Source: Rhizobacter sp. Root1238
GTDB taxonomy: Bacteria > Pseudomonadota > Gammaproteobacteria > Burkholderiales > Burkholderiaceae_C
DNA: 64,000 nt
Reading direction: 5' to 3'
Assembly: GCF_001425825.1 (NCBI RefSeq)
Contig: NZ_LMDM01000002.1
Location: 62,001-126,000, forward strand
Position numbers and translations under genes: made by a program. The notes below the pieces were generated by a model, which was given only the letters and a program-made list of their open reading frames with translations, searched no databases and was not told the DNA's origin. Shown here in pieces: positions 44,519 through 53,425 of this stretch (positions are counted from its first letter, which is position 1; each line of letters starts with the position of its first letter).

Positions 44519-46927
44519 TCACACCAGCGCCGGCCCCGCCAGCGCGATCGCCCAGGCCTCGAACGCCGCCGCCGGCAGCGGCGCGCTGACCAGCTCGCCT
44601 TGCAGCTCGTCGCAGCCGAGCCGCGTCAGGAACTCCTGCTGCGCGATCGTCTCGACGCCTTCGGCGATCACCGTGATGTCGAGGCTGCGCGCCAGCTGCA
44701 CGATCGCGCGCGCGATCGCCGCCGAGTCGTGCTCGTCCGGCAGGTCCTTCACGAACGAGCGGTCGATCTTCATCTTGTCGATCGGCAGCTCCTTCAGGTG
44801 GCCGAGCGACGAGTAGCCGGTGCCGAAGTCGTCGACCGAGATCCGGATGCCCATCGCCTTCAGCTCGCCGAGCCGGGCCTTCACCTCGCCGAGGTCGTCC
44901 ATCAGCATGCGCTCGGTCAGCTCCAGCTCGAGGAAGTCGCCCGGCACGCCTTCCTCGCGCAGCATGTCGGCGATCAGCTGGATGAAGCCCACGGTCTGGA
45001 ACTGCACGCTCGACAGGTTCACCGCCACCGGCACGCTGCTGATGCCCGATTCGTGCCAGCGGCGCGCGCAGCGCAGCGCGTCGCGCAGCACCCACTGGCC
45101 GATCGGCAGCATCAACCGCTGCTGCTCGGCGAGCGGGATGAAGTGGTCGGGCATCAGCAGCCCGCGTTCCGGGTGGTTCCAGCGGATCAGCGCCTCGACG
45201 CCGACCAGCACGCCGTCGTGCGAGCGCACCTGCGGCTGGAAGTGCAGCACGAACTCGCTGCGCTCCAATGCCTGCGTCATCTGGCTTTCCATCACCAGCG
45301 CGGCATAGGCCGAGCGCGCCATCGCCGGCGTGAAGAACTGGTAGTTCGCGCGCCCGCGCGCCTTCGCGAGGTACATCGCGGTGTCGGCGTTCTTGATCAG
45401 CTCGTCGGCGGTCTGGCCGTCGTGCGGGAACATCGAGATGCCGACCGACGGCGTCACCGAGATCAGCCGCCCGTCGGCGTTCACCGGCACCTCGATCGCC
45501 GCCAGCAGCTTCTGCGTGGCCTCCTCGACATCGGCGCGCTGCAGCACGCCGGGCAGCAGCACGATGAACTCGTCGCCGCCGAAGCGCGCCACCAGGTCGG
45601 TCGAGCGCAGGCTCTGGATGATGCGCTGCGCGACCGTCTGCAGCAGCGTGTCGCCGATCAGGTGGCCGAGCGAGTCGTTGACCCGCTTGAAGTGGTCGAG
45701 GTCGATGAACAGCAGCGCGAGCTGCGAGTCGCTGCTGCGCGCGCCGGTGATGCGGTGCTCCAGCGTCTCCATGAAGCTCATCCGGTTCGGCAACTGCGTC
45801 AGCGCGTCGTGGTGGGCCAGGTGGTGGATGCGGTCCTGCGCCGCCAGCCGGTCGCGCAGGTCGCGCACCAGCGTCATGCGCATGCGCTCGCCGTTGCGCA
45901 GCATCGTGCGCACGGTGAACTCGACCGGGATGCGCCCGCCGTCCTTGTGCAGCGCGATGCTCTCGTAGGTGATCTCGGCGCCGGCCGACTGCGTCGCGGC
46001 GGCGCGGGCGAGCTGGTCGGGCGCGATGAAGTCCAGCGTCTTGCGGCCCTTCAGCTCGTCGAGCGTGTAGCCGATCAGCGCGAGCGCCGGCGGGTTGGCG
46101 TCGGTGATCACGCCATCCTTGTGGAACACGATGCCCTCGGCGCTGGCCTGCATGAACTTCGCGAGCCGCTCCTCCGATTCGCGCACCGACTGCTCGGCCA
46201 GCCGGTGCTTCGTGATGTCGGAGATCAGCACGAACGCGGCGGTCGCGTCGCCCTCGTTGACGACGTGCGGCAGCAGGTTCACCTCGATCCAGCGGCGCTC
46301 GCCGTCGGGGCCGACCAGCTCGCGCTCGTACGACGCGCCGCGCCGCTCGCGCAGCACCCGGTCGACCTGCGGCTGGATCAGCCGCGCGGCCGGCTCGCCG
46401 ATGATCTCGGACACGGTGTGGCCGACGATCGACTGCTCGTCCCAGCCGAAGGTCTGCGCGTAGCGCTTGTTCGCGAACAGGCAGCGCAGCGTGCTGGCCT
46501 GGTAGTAGGCGATCAGCACCGGCACGTTGTCGGCCAGCAGCTGGAACTGGTCGGCGCGGGCGCGGGCCGACAGCTCGGCACGCCGGCTGTCGGTGACGTC
46601 GTGCAGCACGCACAGGTAGTGGCCGAGCGCCGGCAGCCAGCGCGCCTCCAGGTCGAGCCAGCAGGGGCCGCCGGTCGACTGCGGTGCGCACTGCATGCGC
46701 AGGTTCAGCGCGAAGTCCTCGCGGCCGATCAGCCGCGTCGCGAGCGTGGCGCGCGATTCAGGGCCGAGCAGCGCCTGCCACAGCAGCCCGGCGTCGCGCG
46801 CCGAGCCGGCGCCGCTGAAGTCGACGAAGGCGCGGTTGCCCTGCAGCACGACGCATTCGGGCGTCAGCCGCAGCACCATGCACGGCAGCTCCTCGAGATC
46901 GGGCCAGGCGTGCGCAGCGGTGTCCAT
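44519..46927 (-). CDS. PAS-GGDEF-EAL cyclic di-GMP signalling protein
   Basis: The 802-residue soluble protein has three PAS-type sensor domains (about residues 10-120, 130-250, 255-375), a GGDEF domain with intact RFGGDEFIVLLP plus the inhibitory RSTD five residues before it, and a complete EAL domain: VEALIRWNHP, VNLSSVQF, ELTERML, DDFGTGYSSL, KIDRSFVKDL and AEGVET. Both making and breaking c-di-GMP look possible. It starts two bases after the stop of the uracil-DNA glycosylase gene. Its signal is probably cytoplasmic, redox or small-molecule. Confidence 0.93.
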   Translation of the reverse strand: MDTAAHAWPDLEELPCMVLRLTPECVVLQGNRAFVDFSGAGSARDAGLLWQALLGPESRATLATRLIGREDFALNLRMQCAPQSTGGPCWLDLEARWLPALGHYLCVLHDVTDSRRAELSARARADQFQLLADNVPVLIAYYQASTLRCLFANKRYAQTFGWDEQSIVGHTVSEIIGEPAARLIQPQVDRVLRERRGASYERELVGPDGERRWIEVNLLPHVVNEGDATAAFVLISDITKHRLAEQSVRESEERLAKFMQASAEGIVFHKDGVITDANPPALALIGYTLDELKGRKTLDFIAPDQLARAAATQSAGAEITYESIALHKDGGRIPVEFTVRTMLRNGERMRMTLVRDLRDRLAAQDRIHHLAHHDALTQLPNRMSFMETLEHRITGARSSDSQLALLFIDLDHFKRVNDSLGHLIGDTLLQTVAQRIIQSLRSTDLVARFGGDEFIVLLPGVLQRADVEEATQKLLAAIEVPVNADGRLISVTPSVGISMFPHDGQTADELIKNADTAMYLAKARGRANYQFFTPAMARSAYAALVMESQMTQALERSEFVLHFQPQVRSHDGVLVGVEALIRWNHPERGLLMPDHFIPLAEQQRLMLPIGQWVLRDALRCARRWHESGISSVPVAVNLSSVQFQTVGFIQLIADMLREEGVPGDFLELELTERMLMDDLGEVKARLGELKAMGIRISVDDFGTGYSSLGHLKELPIDKMKIDRSFVKDLPDEHDSAAIARAIVQLARSLDITVIAEGVETIAQQEFLTRLGCDELQGELVSAPLPAAAFEAWAIALAGPALV

Positions 46928-46929
46928 CG

Positions 46930-47733
46930 TCAGGCGGCGGCCGTCTTCGTCCGCTCGAGCTGTTCGACCGCCAGGCACAGGTCGTCCCACGCCCGGGCCT
47001 TGTCCTCCGGGTTGCGCAGCAGGTAGGCCGGGTGGTAGGTCACGACCAGCGGCACGCCCTGGTACTGGTGCACGCGGCCGCGCAGCCGGCCGACCGGCTC
47101 GTTGCTGCGCAGCAGGCTCTGCACCGCGAAACGGCCCATCGCGAGGATCATGCGCGGCTTCACCAGCTCGATCTGGCGGATCAGGAAAGGCTCGCACTGC
47201 GCCAGTTCGTCGGGTTCGGGGTTGCGGTTGCCGGGCGGGCGGCACTTCAGCGTGTTGGCGATGAAGACCTGGCGCGCCGGCTCGGCCTCGCCGCGCGTCA
47301 GCCCGAGCGCGCGCAGCATGCTGTCGAGCAACTGGCCCGATTTGCCGACGAAGGGCTCGCCCTGCCGGTCTTCCTGTTCGCCGGGCGCTTCGCCGACGAC
47401 CATCCAGTGCGCCTGCGGGTTGCCGACGCCGAACACCGTCTGCGTGCGGCCGCTGCACAGCTTGCAGGCCGTGCAGCCCGCGACGGCGTCGCGCAGCGCG
47501 GGCCAGTCCATCGCGTCGACGCCGGTCGCGCGCGGGCCGCGCACGGCGACGCCGGCGGGCTCGGCCAGTGCGGCGGGCGAGGGCGCGGCCGGTGCCGCCG
47601 CGGGCCGCGGCGTGCCGGTGTCGATCTCGGGCTGCGGTTCGGCGAGCGCCACCGCATCGCCCTGCGACGGCGTGTTCCACACGCGGATGCCCATTTCCTG
47701 CAGCATCGCGACCTGGCGTTCACTCCAGCGCAT
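46930..47733 (-). CDS. Uracil-DNA glycosylase, family 4 (Fe-S)
   Basis: The 267-residue protein has the four cluster cysteines (CTACKLC region and NTLKCRPPGNRN plus LAQCEPFL), the catalytic-region GEAPGEQEDRQGEPFVG and the C-terminal TYHPAYLLR with the active His. This family removes uracil from DNA. The first 75 residues are a low-complexity Ala/Pro linker. GTG 47739 or ATG 47733 can start it; it overlaps the end of rimI by 14 bases, within the tsaB-rimI-glycosylase-PAS operon. Confidence 0.92.
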   Translation of the reverse strand: MRWSERQVAMLQEMGIRVWNTPSQGDAVALAEPQPEIDTGTPRPAAAPAAPSPAALAEPAGVAVRGPRATGVDAMDWPALRDAVAGCTACKLCSGRTQTVFGVGNPQAHWMVVGEAPGEQEDRQGEPFVGKSGQLLDSMLRALGLTRGEAEPARQVFIANTLKCRPPGNRNPEPDELAQCEPFLIRQIELVKPRMILAMGRFAVQSLLRSNEPVGRLRGRVHQYQGVPLVVTYHPAYLLRNPEDKARAWDDLCLAVEQLERTKTAAA

Positions 47734-48229
47734 CGCCACCCCCTGCCAGGTCCACTTGCAGGCTCATCACTGCCGCATCCTCGCGCCCGCTCGGGTGCGT
47801 CGCGCGCGACGCCGGGTAGTAGTCGCGGCGCGTGCCGATCGACTTGAAGCCGTAGCGCAGGTACAGGGCCCGCGCGCGTTCGTTGCTCTGCCGCACCTCC
47901 AGCCACAGCTGCGCGGCGCGGCGCTCGCGGCACACCGCGACCAGCTCGTCGAGCAGGAAGCGCGCGTGGCCCTGGCGCTGGAAGGCCGGTGCGACGGTCA
48001 GGTTCAGCAGGTGCATCTCGTCGACGCCGGGCATCGCGATGAAGTAGCCCAGCATCTCGCCGCGCTCGCCGTAGATCACGCGGGCCACGTAGCCGGCGGC
48101 CAGCGAGTCGATGAAATTGCCATGGGTCCACGGGAATTCGTAGGCCTGGCGCTCGATCTCGAGCACCGCGTCGAGCTGCGTGACGCCGAGCGGCAGCAGC
48201 AGGCGCTTGTCCCTCAGCACGGCACTCAT
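47720..48229 (-). CDS. rimI: Ribosomal protein alanine N-acetyltransferase RimI-like
   Basis: The 169-residue GNAT enzyme has the acetyl-CoA loop RQGHARFLLDEL, the preceding strand LLNLTVAPAFQ, and the C-terminal ARALYLRYGFKSIGTRRDYY, all typical of RimI, which acetylates S18. Its start overlaps the tsaB stop (ATGA) and its end overlaps the glycosylase gene. The tsaB-rimI neighbourhood is widely conserved. Confidence 0.92.
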   Translation of the reverse strand: MSAVLRDKRLLLPLGVTQLDAVLEIERQAYEFPWTHGNFIDSLAAGYVARVIYGERGEMLGYFIAMPGVDEMHLLNLTVAPAFQRQGHARFLLDELVAVCRERRAAQLWLEVRQSNERARALYLRYGFKSIGTRRDYYPASRATHPSGREDAAVMSLQVDLAGGGDALE

Positions 48230-48945
48230 GCGGCAGCCTGCGCTTTCATCAGCTTGTCGTGCGCGCGCTCGACGGTCGTCTGCGCCACCTTGTCGCGCAG
48301 GTAGACGGGCAGCGCATGCGCCGCATCGACGCGAACGCCCTGCGACCACAGCTGCGCGGCGACACGTGCCAGCGCCTCGGCCCGCGAGCGCGGCTGCGGC
48401 ACGCGCTGAACCGACGGCGCGAGCGCGAGCCGGTCGCCGAAGGCCTCGAGCGCCGAGCCGGCGACCACCGCGGCCGGGTGGGCTTGCCAGAGCGCGTTGA
48501 AGGCTTCGATGCGCAGCAACGCGGGCGCAGAGGTCACCGTCCAGTGGCCACCGTCCCAGCGGTACCAGCCGGCATAGATTTCGTCCATCCGCGCATCCAT
48601 CGCGACGCAGACGTCGTCGGCACCGGTCTGCGCACGCGCGTCGTCGGCCACCAGCATCAGGCTGTCGACCGGGATCACCGGCCTGTTCGCGCCGAACGCC
48701 AGCCCCTGGGCCACCGAGCAGGCGGTGCGCAGGCCGGTGAAGGCGCCCGGGCCACAGCCGAAGGCGATGGCGTCGATGTCGGCGAGCGCGAGGCCGTGCG
48801 CGGCCAGCAAGGCCATCAGTTCAGGAATCAGCCTGGCCGAGGCCTGGGGTCCACCCGCGCGATCGTGCGCGAGCTGAACCCCGGGCGCGACCAGCCCGAC
48901 GCTCATCGCGTCGGTGGAGGTGTCGAAAGCCAGCAGCGTGCCCAT
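48226..48945 (-). CDS. tsaB: tRNA threonylcarbamoyladenosine biosynthesis protein TsaB
   Basis: TsaB pairs with TsaD to make t6A37 in ANN-decoding tRNAs. The 239-residue actin-like ATPase-fold protein has LLAFDTSTDAMSVGLV, the IAFGCGPGAFTGLRTACSVAQ motif and VDSLMLVADDA. It heads the tsaB-rimI-glycosylase-PAS/GGDEF/EAL cluster. The Sua5-type enzyme that makes the threonylcarbamoyl-AMP substrate is at 53426. Confidence 0.95.
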   Translation of the reverse strand: MGTLLAFDTSTDAMSVGLVAPGVQLAHDRAGGPQASARLIPELMALLAAHGLALADIDAIAFGCGPGAFTGLRTACSVAQGLAFGANRPVIPVDSLMLVADDARAQTGADDVCVAMDARMDEIYAGWYRWDGGHWTVTSAPALLRIEAFNALWQAHPAAVVAGSALEAFGDRLALAPSVQRVPQPRSRAEALARVAAQLWSQGVRVDAAHALPVYLRDKVAQTTVERAHDKLMKAQAAA

Positions 48946-48986
48946 GCCGACAGTCTAAAGCCCGGGGTGCGTGCGATCATCACGCG

Positions 48987-50408
48987 ATGGGGTATCTAGG
49001 GAGACGCATGCTGCTGGGCGCCGTCGGTCTGTGGGCCGGGGTGTCGGCATGGGCCGTCCCGCTGCCGATCGAGGCCGAGGTGGCGCTCGACGCCGCCCGG
49101 GTGCCGCGCGAGGCGATGGTCGCCTGGGTGCAGGAGGTCGGCGCGAGCGCGCCGCGGCTCGACTGGCAGGCGCGCCAGCCGGTCAACCCGGCCTCGCTGA
49201 TGAAGCTGCTGACCACCTCGGCCGCGCTCGAACTGCTGGGCCCGGCCTGGAGCTGGTCGACACCGGTCTGGCTGCAGGGCACCGTGCGCCGGCCGGGGCC
49301 GCACGGCGTGCTCGACGGCGACCTGGTGATCCGCGGCACCGGCGACCCGAAGCTGGTGCCCGAGCGGCTGTGGATGATGCTGCGCCGCGTGCAGCAGCTC
49401 GGCGTGCGCGAGATCCGCGGCGACATCGTGCTCGACCGCAGCGCATTCCGCCCGTCGTTGCAGAACCCGGCCGACTTCGACGGCGATCCGCTGCGGCCGT
49501 ACAACGTGCAGCCCGATGCGCTGATGCTGAACTTCAAGTCGCTGACGCTCAGCTTCGTGCCCGACGCGCCGGCCGGCGTCGCCCGCATCACCGCCGACGT
49601 GCCGTTGTCCGGGCTGCAGCTCGACGACAGCGTGCCGCTGATCGCCGGCCCCTGCGACGACTGGCGCGCCCCGCTGATGCTCGACGTCGCCGACCCGGCC
49701 CGGCTGAAGGTGGCCGGCGGCTTCCGCACGCTGTGCGGCGAGAAGACGTGGTCGATTGCCTGGCCCGAGCCGCAGCGCTACAGCGAGCGGCTGCTGCGCG
49801 GGCTGTGGAGCGAGATGGGCGGCAAGCTGACCGGCAAGGTGCGCGACGGCACGGCGCCGAGCACGCCGCCGAGCTTCGAGCTGGTGTCGCCGCCGCTGGC
49901 CGAGGTGATCCGCGACATCAACAAGTACAGCAACAACGTGATGGCGCAGCAGCTGTTCCTGACGCTCGGGCTGACGCAGCGCGGCCTGGGTTCGCCGGAG
50001 CTCGCGCGCGAGGTGCTGCGCCAGTGGGTGGCCGAGCGCTGGCCCGATGCGGCGCCGTCGGTCGCTGTCGACAACGGCTCGGGGCTGTCGCGCGATTCGC
50101 GCGTCACCGCCCAGTTGCTCGGCCGCGTGCTGCAGGCCGACTGGGCCGGGCCGGCGATGCCGGAGCTGATGAGCTCGCTGCCGGTCAGCGGGCTCGACGG
50201 CACGATGAAGCGCTCGCGCGCGACGCTCGGCCGCGCGCACCTGAAGACCGGCTCGCTGAAGGACGTGGCCGGCATCGCCGGCTACGTGCTGGGCCAGAGC
50301 GGCCGGCGCTACATCGTCGTGGCGATCGTCAACCACCCGAATGCGAATGCGGCCCGGCCGGCCCTCGACGCCCTCACCCAGTGGGTGATGAACGACGTCG
50401 TCAACTGA
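48987..50408 (+). CDS. dacB: D-alanyl-D-alanine carboxypeptidase/endopeptidase (PBP4-type)
   Basis: The 473-residue periplasmic protein has a signal peptide (MLLGAVGLWAGVSAWA) and the penicillin-binding motifs of peptidase family S13: nucleophile Ser70 in ASLMKLLT (SxxK), SxN as KYSNNVM and KTG as HLKTGSLKD. The insertion between the first two motifs is as long as in E. coli PBP4. It trims or cuts peptide crosslinks in peptidoglycan. It is divergent from tsaB and convergent with ompW. Confidence 0.94.
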   Translation: MGYLGRRMLLGAVGLWAGVSAWAVPLPIEAEVALDAARVPREAMVAWVQEVGASAPRLDWQARQPVNPASLMKLLTTSAALELLGPAWSWSTPVWLQGTVRRPGPHGVLDGDLVIRGTGDPKLVPERLWMMLRRVQQLGVREIRGDIVLDRSAFRPSLQNPADFDGDPLRPYNVQPDALMLNFKSLTLSFVPDAPAGVARITADVPLSGLQLDDSVPLIAGPCDDWRAPLMLDVADPARLKVAGGFRTLCGEKTWSIAWPEPQRYSERLLRGLWSEMGGKLTGKVRDGTAPSTPPSFELVSPPLAEVIRDINKYSNNVMAQQLFLTLGLTQRGLGSPELAREVLRQWVAERWPDAAPSVAVDNGSGLSRDSRVTAQLLGRVLQADWAGPAMPELMSSLPVSGLDGTMKRSRATLGRAHLKTGSLKDVAGIAGYVLGQSGRRYIVVAIVNHPNANAARPALDALTQWVMNDVVN

Positions 50409-50417
50409 CCTGGCCGG

Positions 50418-51089
50418 TCAGAACCGGTAGCCGACCGACAGGTTGGTCGAGATCGGGTCCAGCTTCGTGTCGATCGACTGTCCGGTCGACAGCTTGGTCG
50501 TCGTCTTCAGGTAGGTCTTGATGACCGAGCCGTCGACGAACCAGTGCTCGTTGAACTGGTAGCTCAGGCCGAGCTGGAACGACGGTCCGAAGGCCGAATC
50601 CACCGACATCGTGGTCGGCGCACCGCCCGGGTTGGTCAGCGCGGTCAGCGTGCCCGAGCCTTCCTCGCCGTAGAAGTGCGCATAGGTCAGGCCGGCGCCG
50701 ACGTAAGGGCGAAACGGCGAGCTCGCTTCCAGGAAGCGGTACTGCGCGAACAGCGTCGGCGACACCTGCTTGATCGTGCCCAGCTTGCCGACGCCCGACA
50801 GTGAGCCGTCGCCGACCACCTCGTGCTTGTAGGGCAGGCCGGCGAAGAACTCCAGCGAGACGCTGTCGGTCAGCATGTAGCCGAGCGTGAAGATCGCCTG
50901 CGTGTCGCTCTTCACGTCGACCTTGCTGTTGGGCAGGCTGGAGGCGCTCAGGTCATCGCTCTTCACCTGCGGCGCGATCTGGTTGGCGCCGGCCTTCACC
51001 ATCCAGGTGCCGGCCGATTGCGCGAGCGCCGCGGTGCTGCCGGACAGTGCCAGCGCCGCGATCGCAAGGGTCTTGATGCCATGGGTCAT
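50418..51089 (-). CDS. ompW: OmpW-family outer membrane protein
   Basis: The 223-residue protein has a signal peptide (IKTLAIAALALSGSTAALAQ), then an eight-strand beta-barrel with GTWMVKAGANQIAPQ, TLFAQYRFLEASSPFRPYVGAGLTYAHFY and a C-terminal aromatic NLSVGYRF, the usual Bam recognition end. OmpW forms a small hydrophobic channel. AAAGGA lies 7 bases before the ATG. It starts 38 bases after the SGNH lipoprotein gene and could share its transcript. Confidence 0.93.
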   Translation of the reverse strand: MTHGIKTLAIAALALSGSTAALAQSAGTWMVKAGANQIAPQVKSDDLSASSLPNSKVDVKSDTQAIFTLGYMLTDSVSLEFFAGLPYKHEVVGDGSLSGVGKLGTIKQVSPTLFAQYRFLEASSPFRPYVGAGLTYAHFYGEEGSGTLTALTNPGGAPTTMSVDSAFGPSFQLGLSYQFNEHWFVDGSVIKTYLKTTTKLSTGQSIDTKLDPISTNLSVGYRF

Positions 51090-51127
51090 GGGATGTCCTT
51101 TGGGTGGGCAGATCGATGGGCGCGGGC

Positions 51128-52219
51128 TCAGAGCCAGCCGCTTTCGACCATGCGCTTGGCGACGAACCGCGCGAGCAACTGGTAGGCGAACGGCGTCGGG
51201 TGCACCGTGTCGGCGAATTCGTAGTGCGAGGTGTCGCCGGCGATCAGCGTGTTGGTGGAGCAGACCAGCGAGCTGGCGAACAGCGTCGCGGTCAGCTTGG
51301 CCAGGTCGCAGGCCGGCGTCGTCACGTTGGTCAGGCCGTAGAGCTGCGGCTGGGCGACCTGGTCGCGGCCTTGCGTGTAGGCATCGACCTCGAGCACGCC
51401 GCTGGTGCCGGCCAGCCCGGTGTGCAACTGGGCATTGAAGGTCGTGACCATCGTGCTGATCAGGCCCTGCGTCGCGGCCGGCAGCGCGTAGGCGAGGGGC
51501 GTCTGGCTGACGTCGGGCAGGTTGACGACCACCACGTGGGTCGCGCCATTGGCCAGGATCAGTGCCTTGATGTAGCCAGCCAGTTGCGCGCCGGCCACGC
51601 CCATGGCCGTGACGGCGGCCGTGCCACCGGCGACAGGGTCGGGGTTGGCGCCTGCCGTGGCGAGGTTGATGAACACATCGTTGCCGCCAGCCATCACGGT
51701 GACCAGTTCGGTACCGCTGAACTTGCCGCCGACAGCGGTCAGGTGGTTGCCGATCTGCGTGACGACCGGCACGGTGAGCTGGCCGACGGCACCGCTCGGG
51801 TCACCCGGAAGCAACGCCTTGTTGCCCGGGCCGATCGGGTTGGTGACGCGCGCGCCGCCCTGGGCATAGCCGTAACAGCCCGCATGGTTCGTGATGGCCT
51901 GCCCGAAACCGGCCGTCGCCAGCGCGCCGGACGGTTCCAACCCGGTCTGTGCCGCGCACGGTGCGCCGGTGCCGGCTTGTGCGGACAGCAGTTCCGTCCA
52001 GTTCTTGCCGGTCGGGCCGTTGACGGTGTACTTGCCGCCGCCCGAGGCGGCCACGAGCCCCGGTGTCGCATAGGAGCCGACGTCGCTCAGGCTGTCACCG
52101 AACGACACCATCGCGGTGTACTTCACGCGCGGCGACTGGTCGCCGTCGCCACCGCCGCCACACGCGGCGAGCAGCAGCGACGCCAGCGTCACCGCACCCC
52201 AGGAACGGATGTTCTTCAT
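51128..52219 (-). CDS. SGNH/GDSL-type esterase lipoprotein
   Basis: The 363-residue protein has a lipoprotein signal (ASLLLAACGGGGDG, Cys20) and a hydrolase domain with the four SGNH blocks: nucleophile Ser in MVSFGDSLSDVGSY, oxyanion Gly in GGARV, Asn in VTVMAGGNDVF, and Asp/His in FADTVHPTPFAYQLL. It is expected to be an exported, membrane-attached esterase or lipase. A second, divergent copy lies upstream (52380-53375). Substrate unknown. Confidence 0.9.
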   Translation of the reverse strand: MKNIRSWGAVTLASLLLAACGGGGDGDQSPRVKYTAMVSFGDSLSDVGSYATPGLVAASGGGKYTVNGPTGKNWTELLSAQAGTGAPCAAQTGLEPSGALATAGFGQAITNHAGCYGYAQGGARVTNPIGPGNKALLPGDPSGAVGQLTVPVVTQIGNHLTAVGGKFSGTELVTVMAGGNDVFINLATAGANPDPVAGGTAAVTAMGVAGAQLAGYIKALILANGATHVVVVNLPDVSQTPLAYALPAATQGLISTMVTTFNAQLHTGLAGTSGVLEVDAYTQGRDQVAQPQLYGLTNVTTPACDLAKLTATLFASSLVCSTNTLIAGDTSHYEFADTVHPTPFAYQLLARFVAKRMVESGWL

Positions 52220-52379
52220 GCAGACCCCTTGTTGGATCGGCGGGCGCACCGAGGAGCCCGCCTGTCGTGATGCAACGTGCGCGTCGGCGCACAAAGCTGC
52301 CGCCGACTATAGAGAGGCACCGTCCCGGCGCCTCATCGGAGAAACCCGCTCGCCGTGTAAAGAAGCGTGGCCGAGTGCT

Positions 52380-53375
52380 TCAGAAGGGGTTGTTGACGGC
52401 GCGGCTGGCGGCCATCGAGCCGAGCTGGCTGTGCGCCGCCGGGCTGAAGTGCAGGTCGTCGGCCCACAGCCAGGAGTAGGCCGTCGCGTCGAGGGTGCCC
52501 GATTCGGGTACCTTCTTCAGCGTCGTGTCGGTGCAGGTCGGCAGCGCGGCCGTGGTGACGCAGGCGGCGGTGTTGAAGTTCGCCAGCGAGTAGTTCGGGT
52601 AGTTGCGCACCATGTCCTGCAGGCGCTCGTCGAACACCACCAGGCCGACCGACTTGCCGCCCTCCTTCACCTCTTCGAGCTTCAGCCGCAGCGCGGCATT
52701 GAACTGGAAGCTGAGCGCCGACAGGAAGGCCGCGCGGCCCGGGTTCGCCAGGTCTTCCTTGCCCGCATACGGCGTCAGGCCCTGGTCGGGCGCGGTCGAC
52801 ACGATCACCTTCGCGCCGAGATCGGACAGCCGGATGATCTGCGCGCCCAGCGCATCGCCGGCCGCGGCGGCGGCCGCCTGCAGCTCGTTCGTGCCTTGGC
52901 CGGGGTACTGCTGGTACAGCGCGATGATGTCGTTGGCGCCGGCCATCACCGTGACGAGATCGGTGTTCGACAGCGAGTCGCCGGAGGTGAACTGCGTGAT
53001 CTGCGATGCGACGTCGTTGACTCCGGCGCCCACGGTCGCGAGCGTGCGAGCGGTGACCGCGGCGCTGTTCGGGTTGCATTCCGCGAAGACCAGGCCGAAG
53101 GTGCCGGCGACGTTCTGGATCCAGATCGGATTGACGCGGCAGTCCGTGCTCGGCGTGGGCGGGGTGGTGGTGGAGTCGTAGACGACCCCGTTGATGCTGT
53201 ACTTGGCGCCGGTGATGGTCATCACGCTGGCCTCGTCGCCGAACGAGAGCAGCCGCCGCGGCACGAAGCGCTCGACCTGCGTGCCGCCGCCGCACGAGGC
53301 GAGCAGCGCGGTCGCCAGCAGTGCCGCGCCGAGGCGCACCCAGCCGTTTTGCTTCGGATCAGCCTTGAAAATCAT
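52380..53375 (-). CDS. SGNH/GDSL-like lipoprotein with GDE in place of GDS
   Basis: The 331-residue protein has a lipoprotein signal (LGAALLATALLASCGGG, Cys28) and the overall family layout: block III-like VTVMAGANDIIALY, and block V-like ADDLHFSPAAHSQLG with Asp and His. The first block, however, is LLSFGDEASVM, so the usual nucleophile Ser is Glu; a Ser lies two residues later. It may be an inactive binding protein or use another residue. GGAG precedes the ATG. It lies 50 bases after the Sua5-type gene. Confidence 0.8.
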   Translation of the reverse strand: MIFKADPKQNGWVRLGAALLATALLASCGGGTQVERFVPRRLLSFGDEASVMTITGAKYSINGVVYDSTTTPPTPSTDCRVNPIWIQNVAGTFGLVFAECNPNSAAVTARTLATVGAGVNDVASQITQFTSGDSLSNTDLVTVMAGANDIIALYQQYPGQGTNELQAAAAAAGDALGAQIIRLSDLGAKVIVSTAPDQGLTPYAGKEDLANPGRAAFLSALSFQFNAALRLKLEEVKEGGKSVGLVVFDERLQDMVRNYPNYSLANFNTAACVTTAALPTCTDTTLKKVPESGTLDATAYSWLWADDLHFSPAAHSQLGSMAASRAVNNPF

Positions 53376-53425
53376 GAACACTCCAGACGGGAAACGGTGA
53401 GGGTGGGTTGGGATGGGGCGCCGCC

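Noticed and set aside
44600-47026. 808-residue plus-strand frame across the PAS-GGDEF-EAL gene
   Set aside because: It is the antisense of conserved signalling domains; composition (Arg/His/Leu/Gln repeats) is typical of such shadows.
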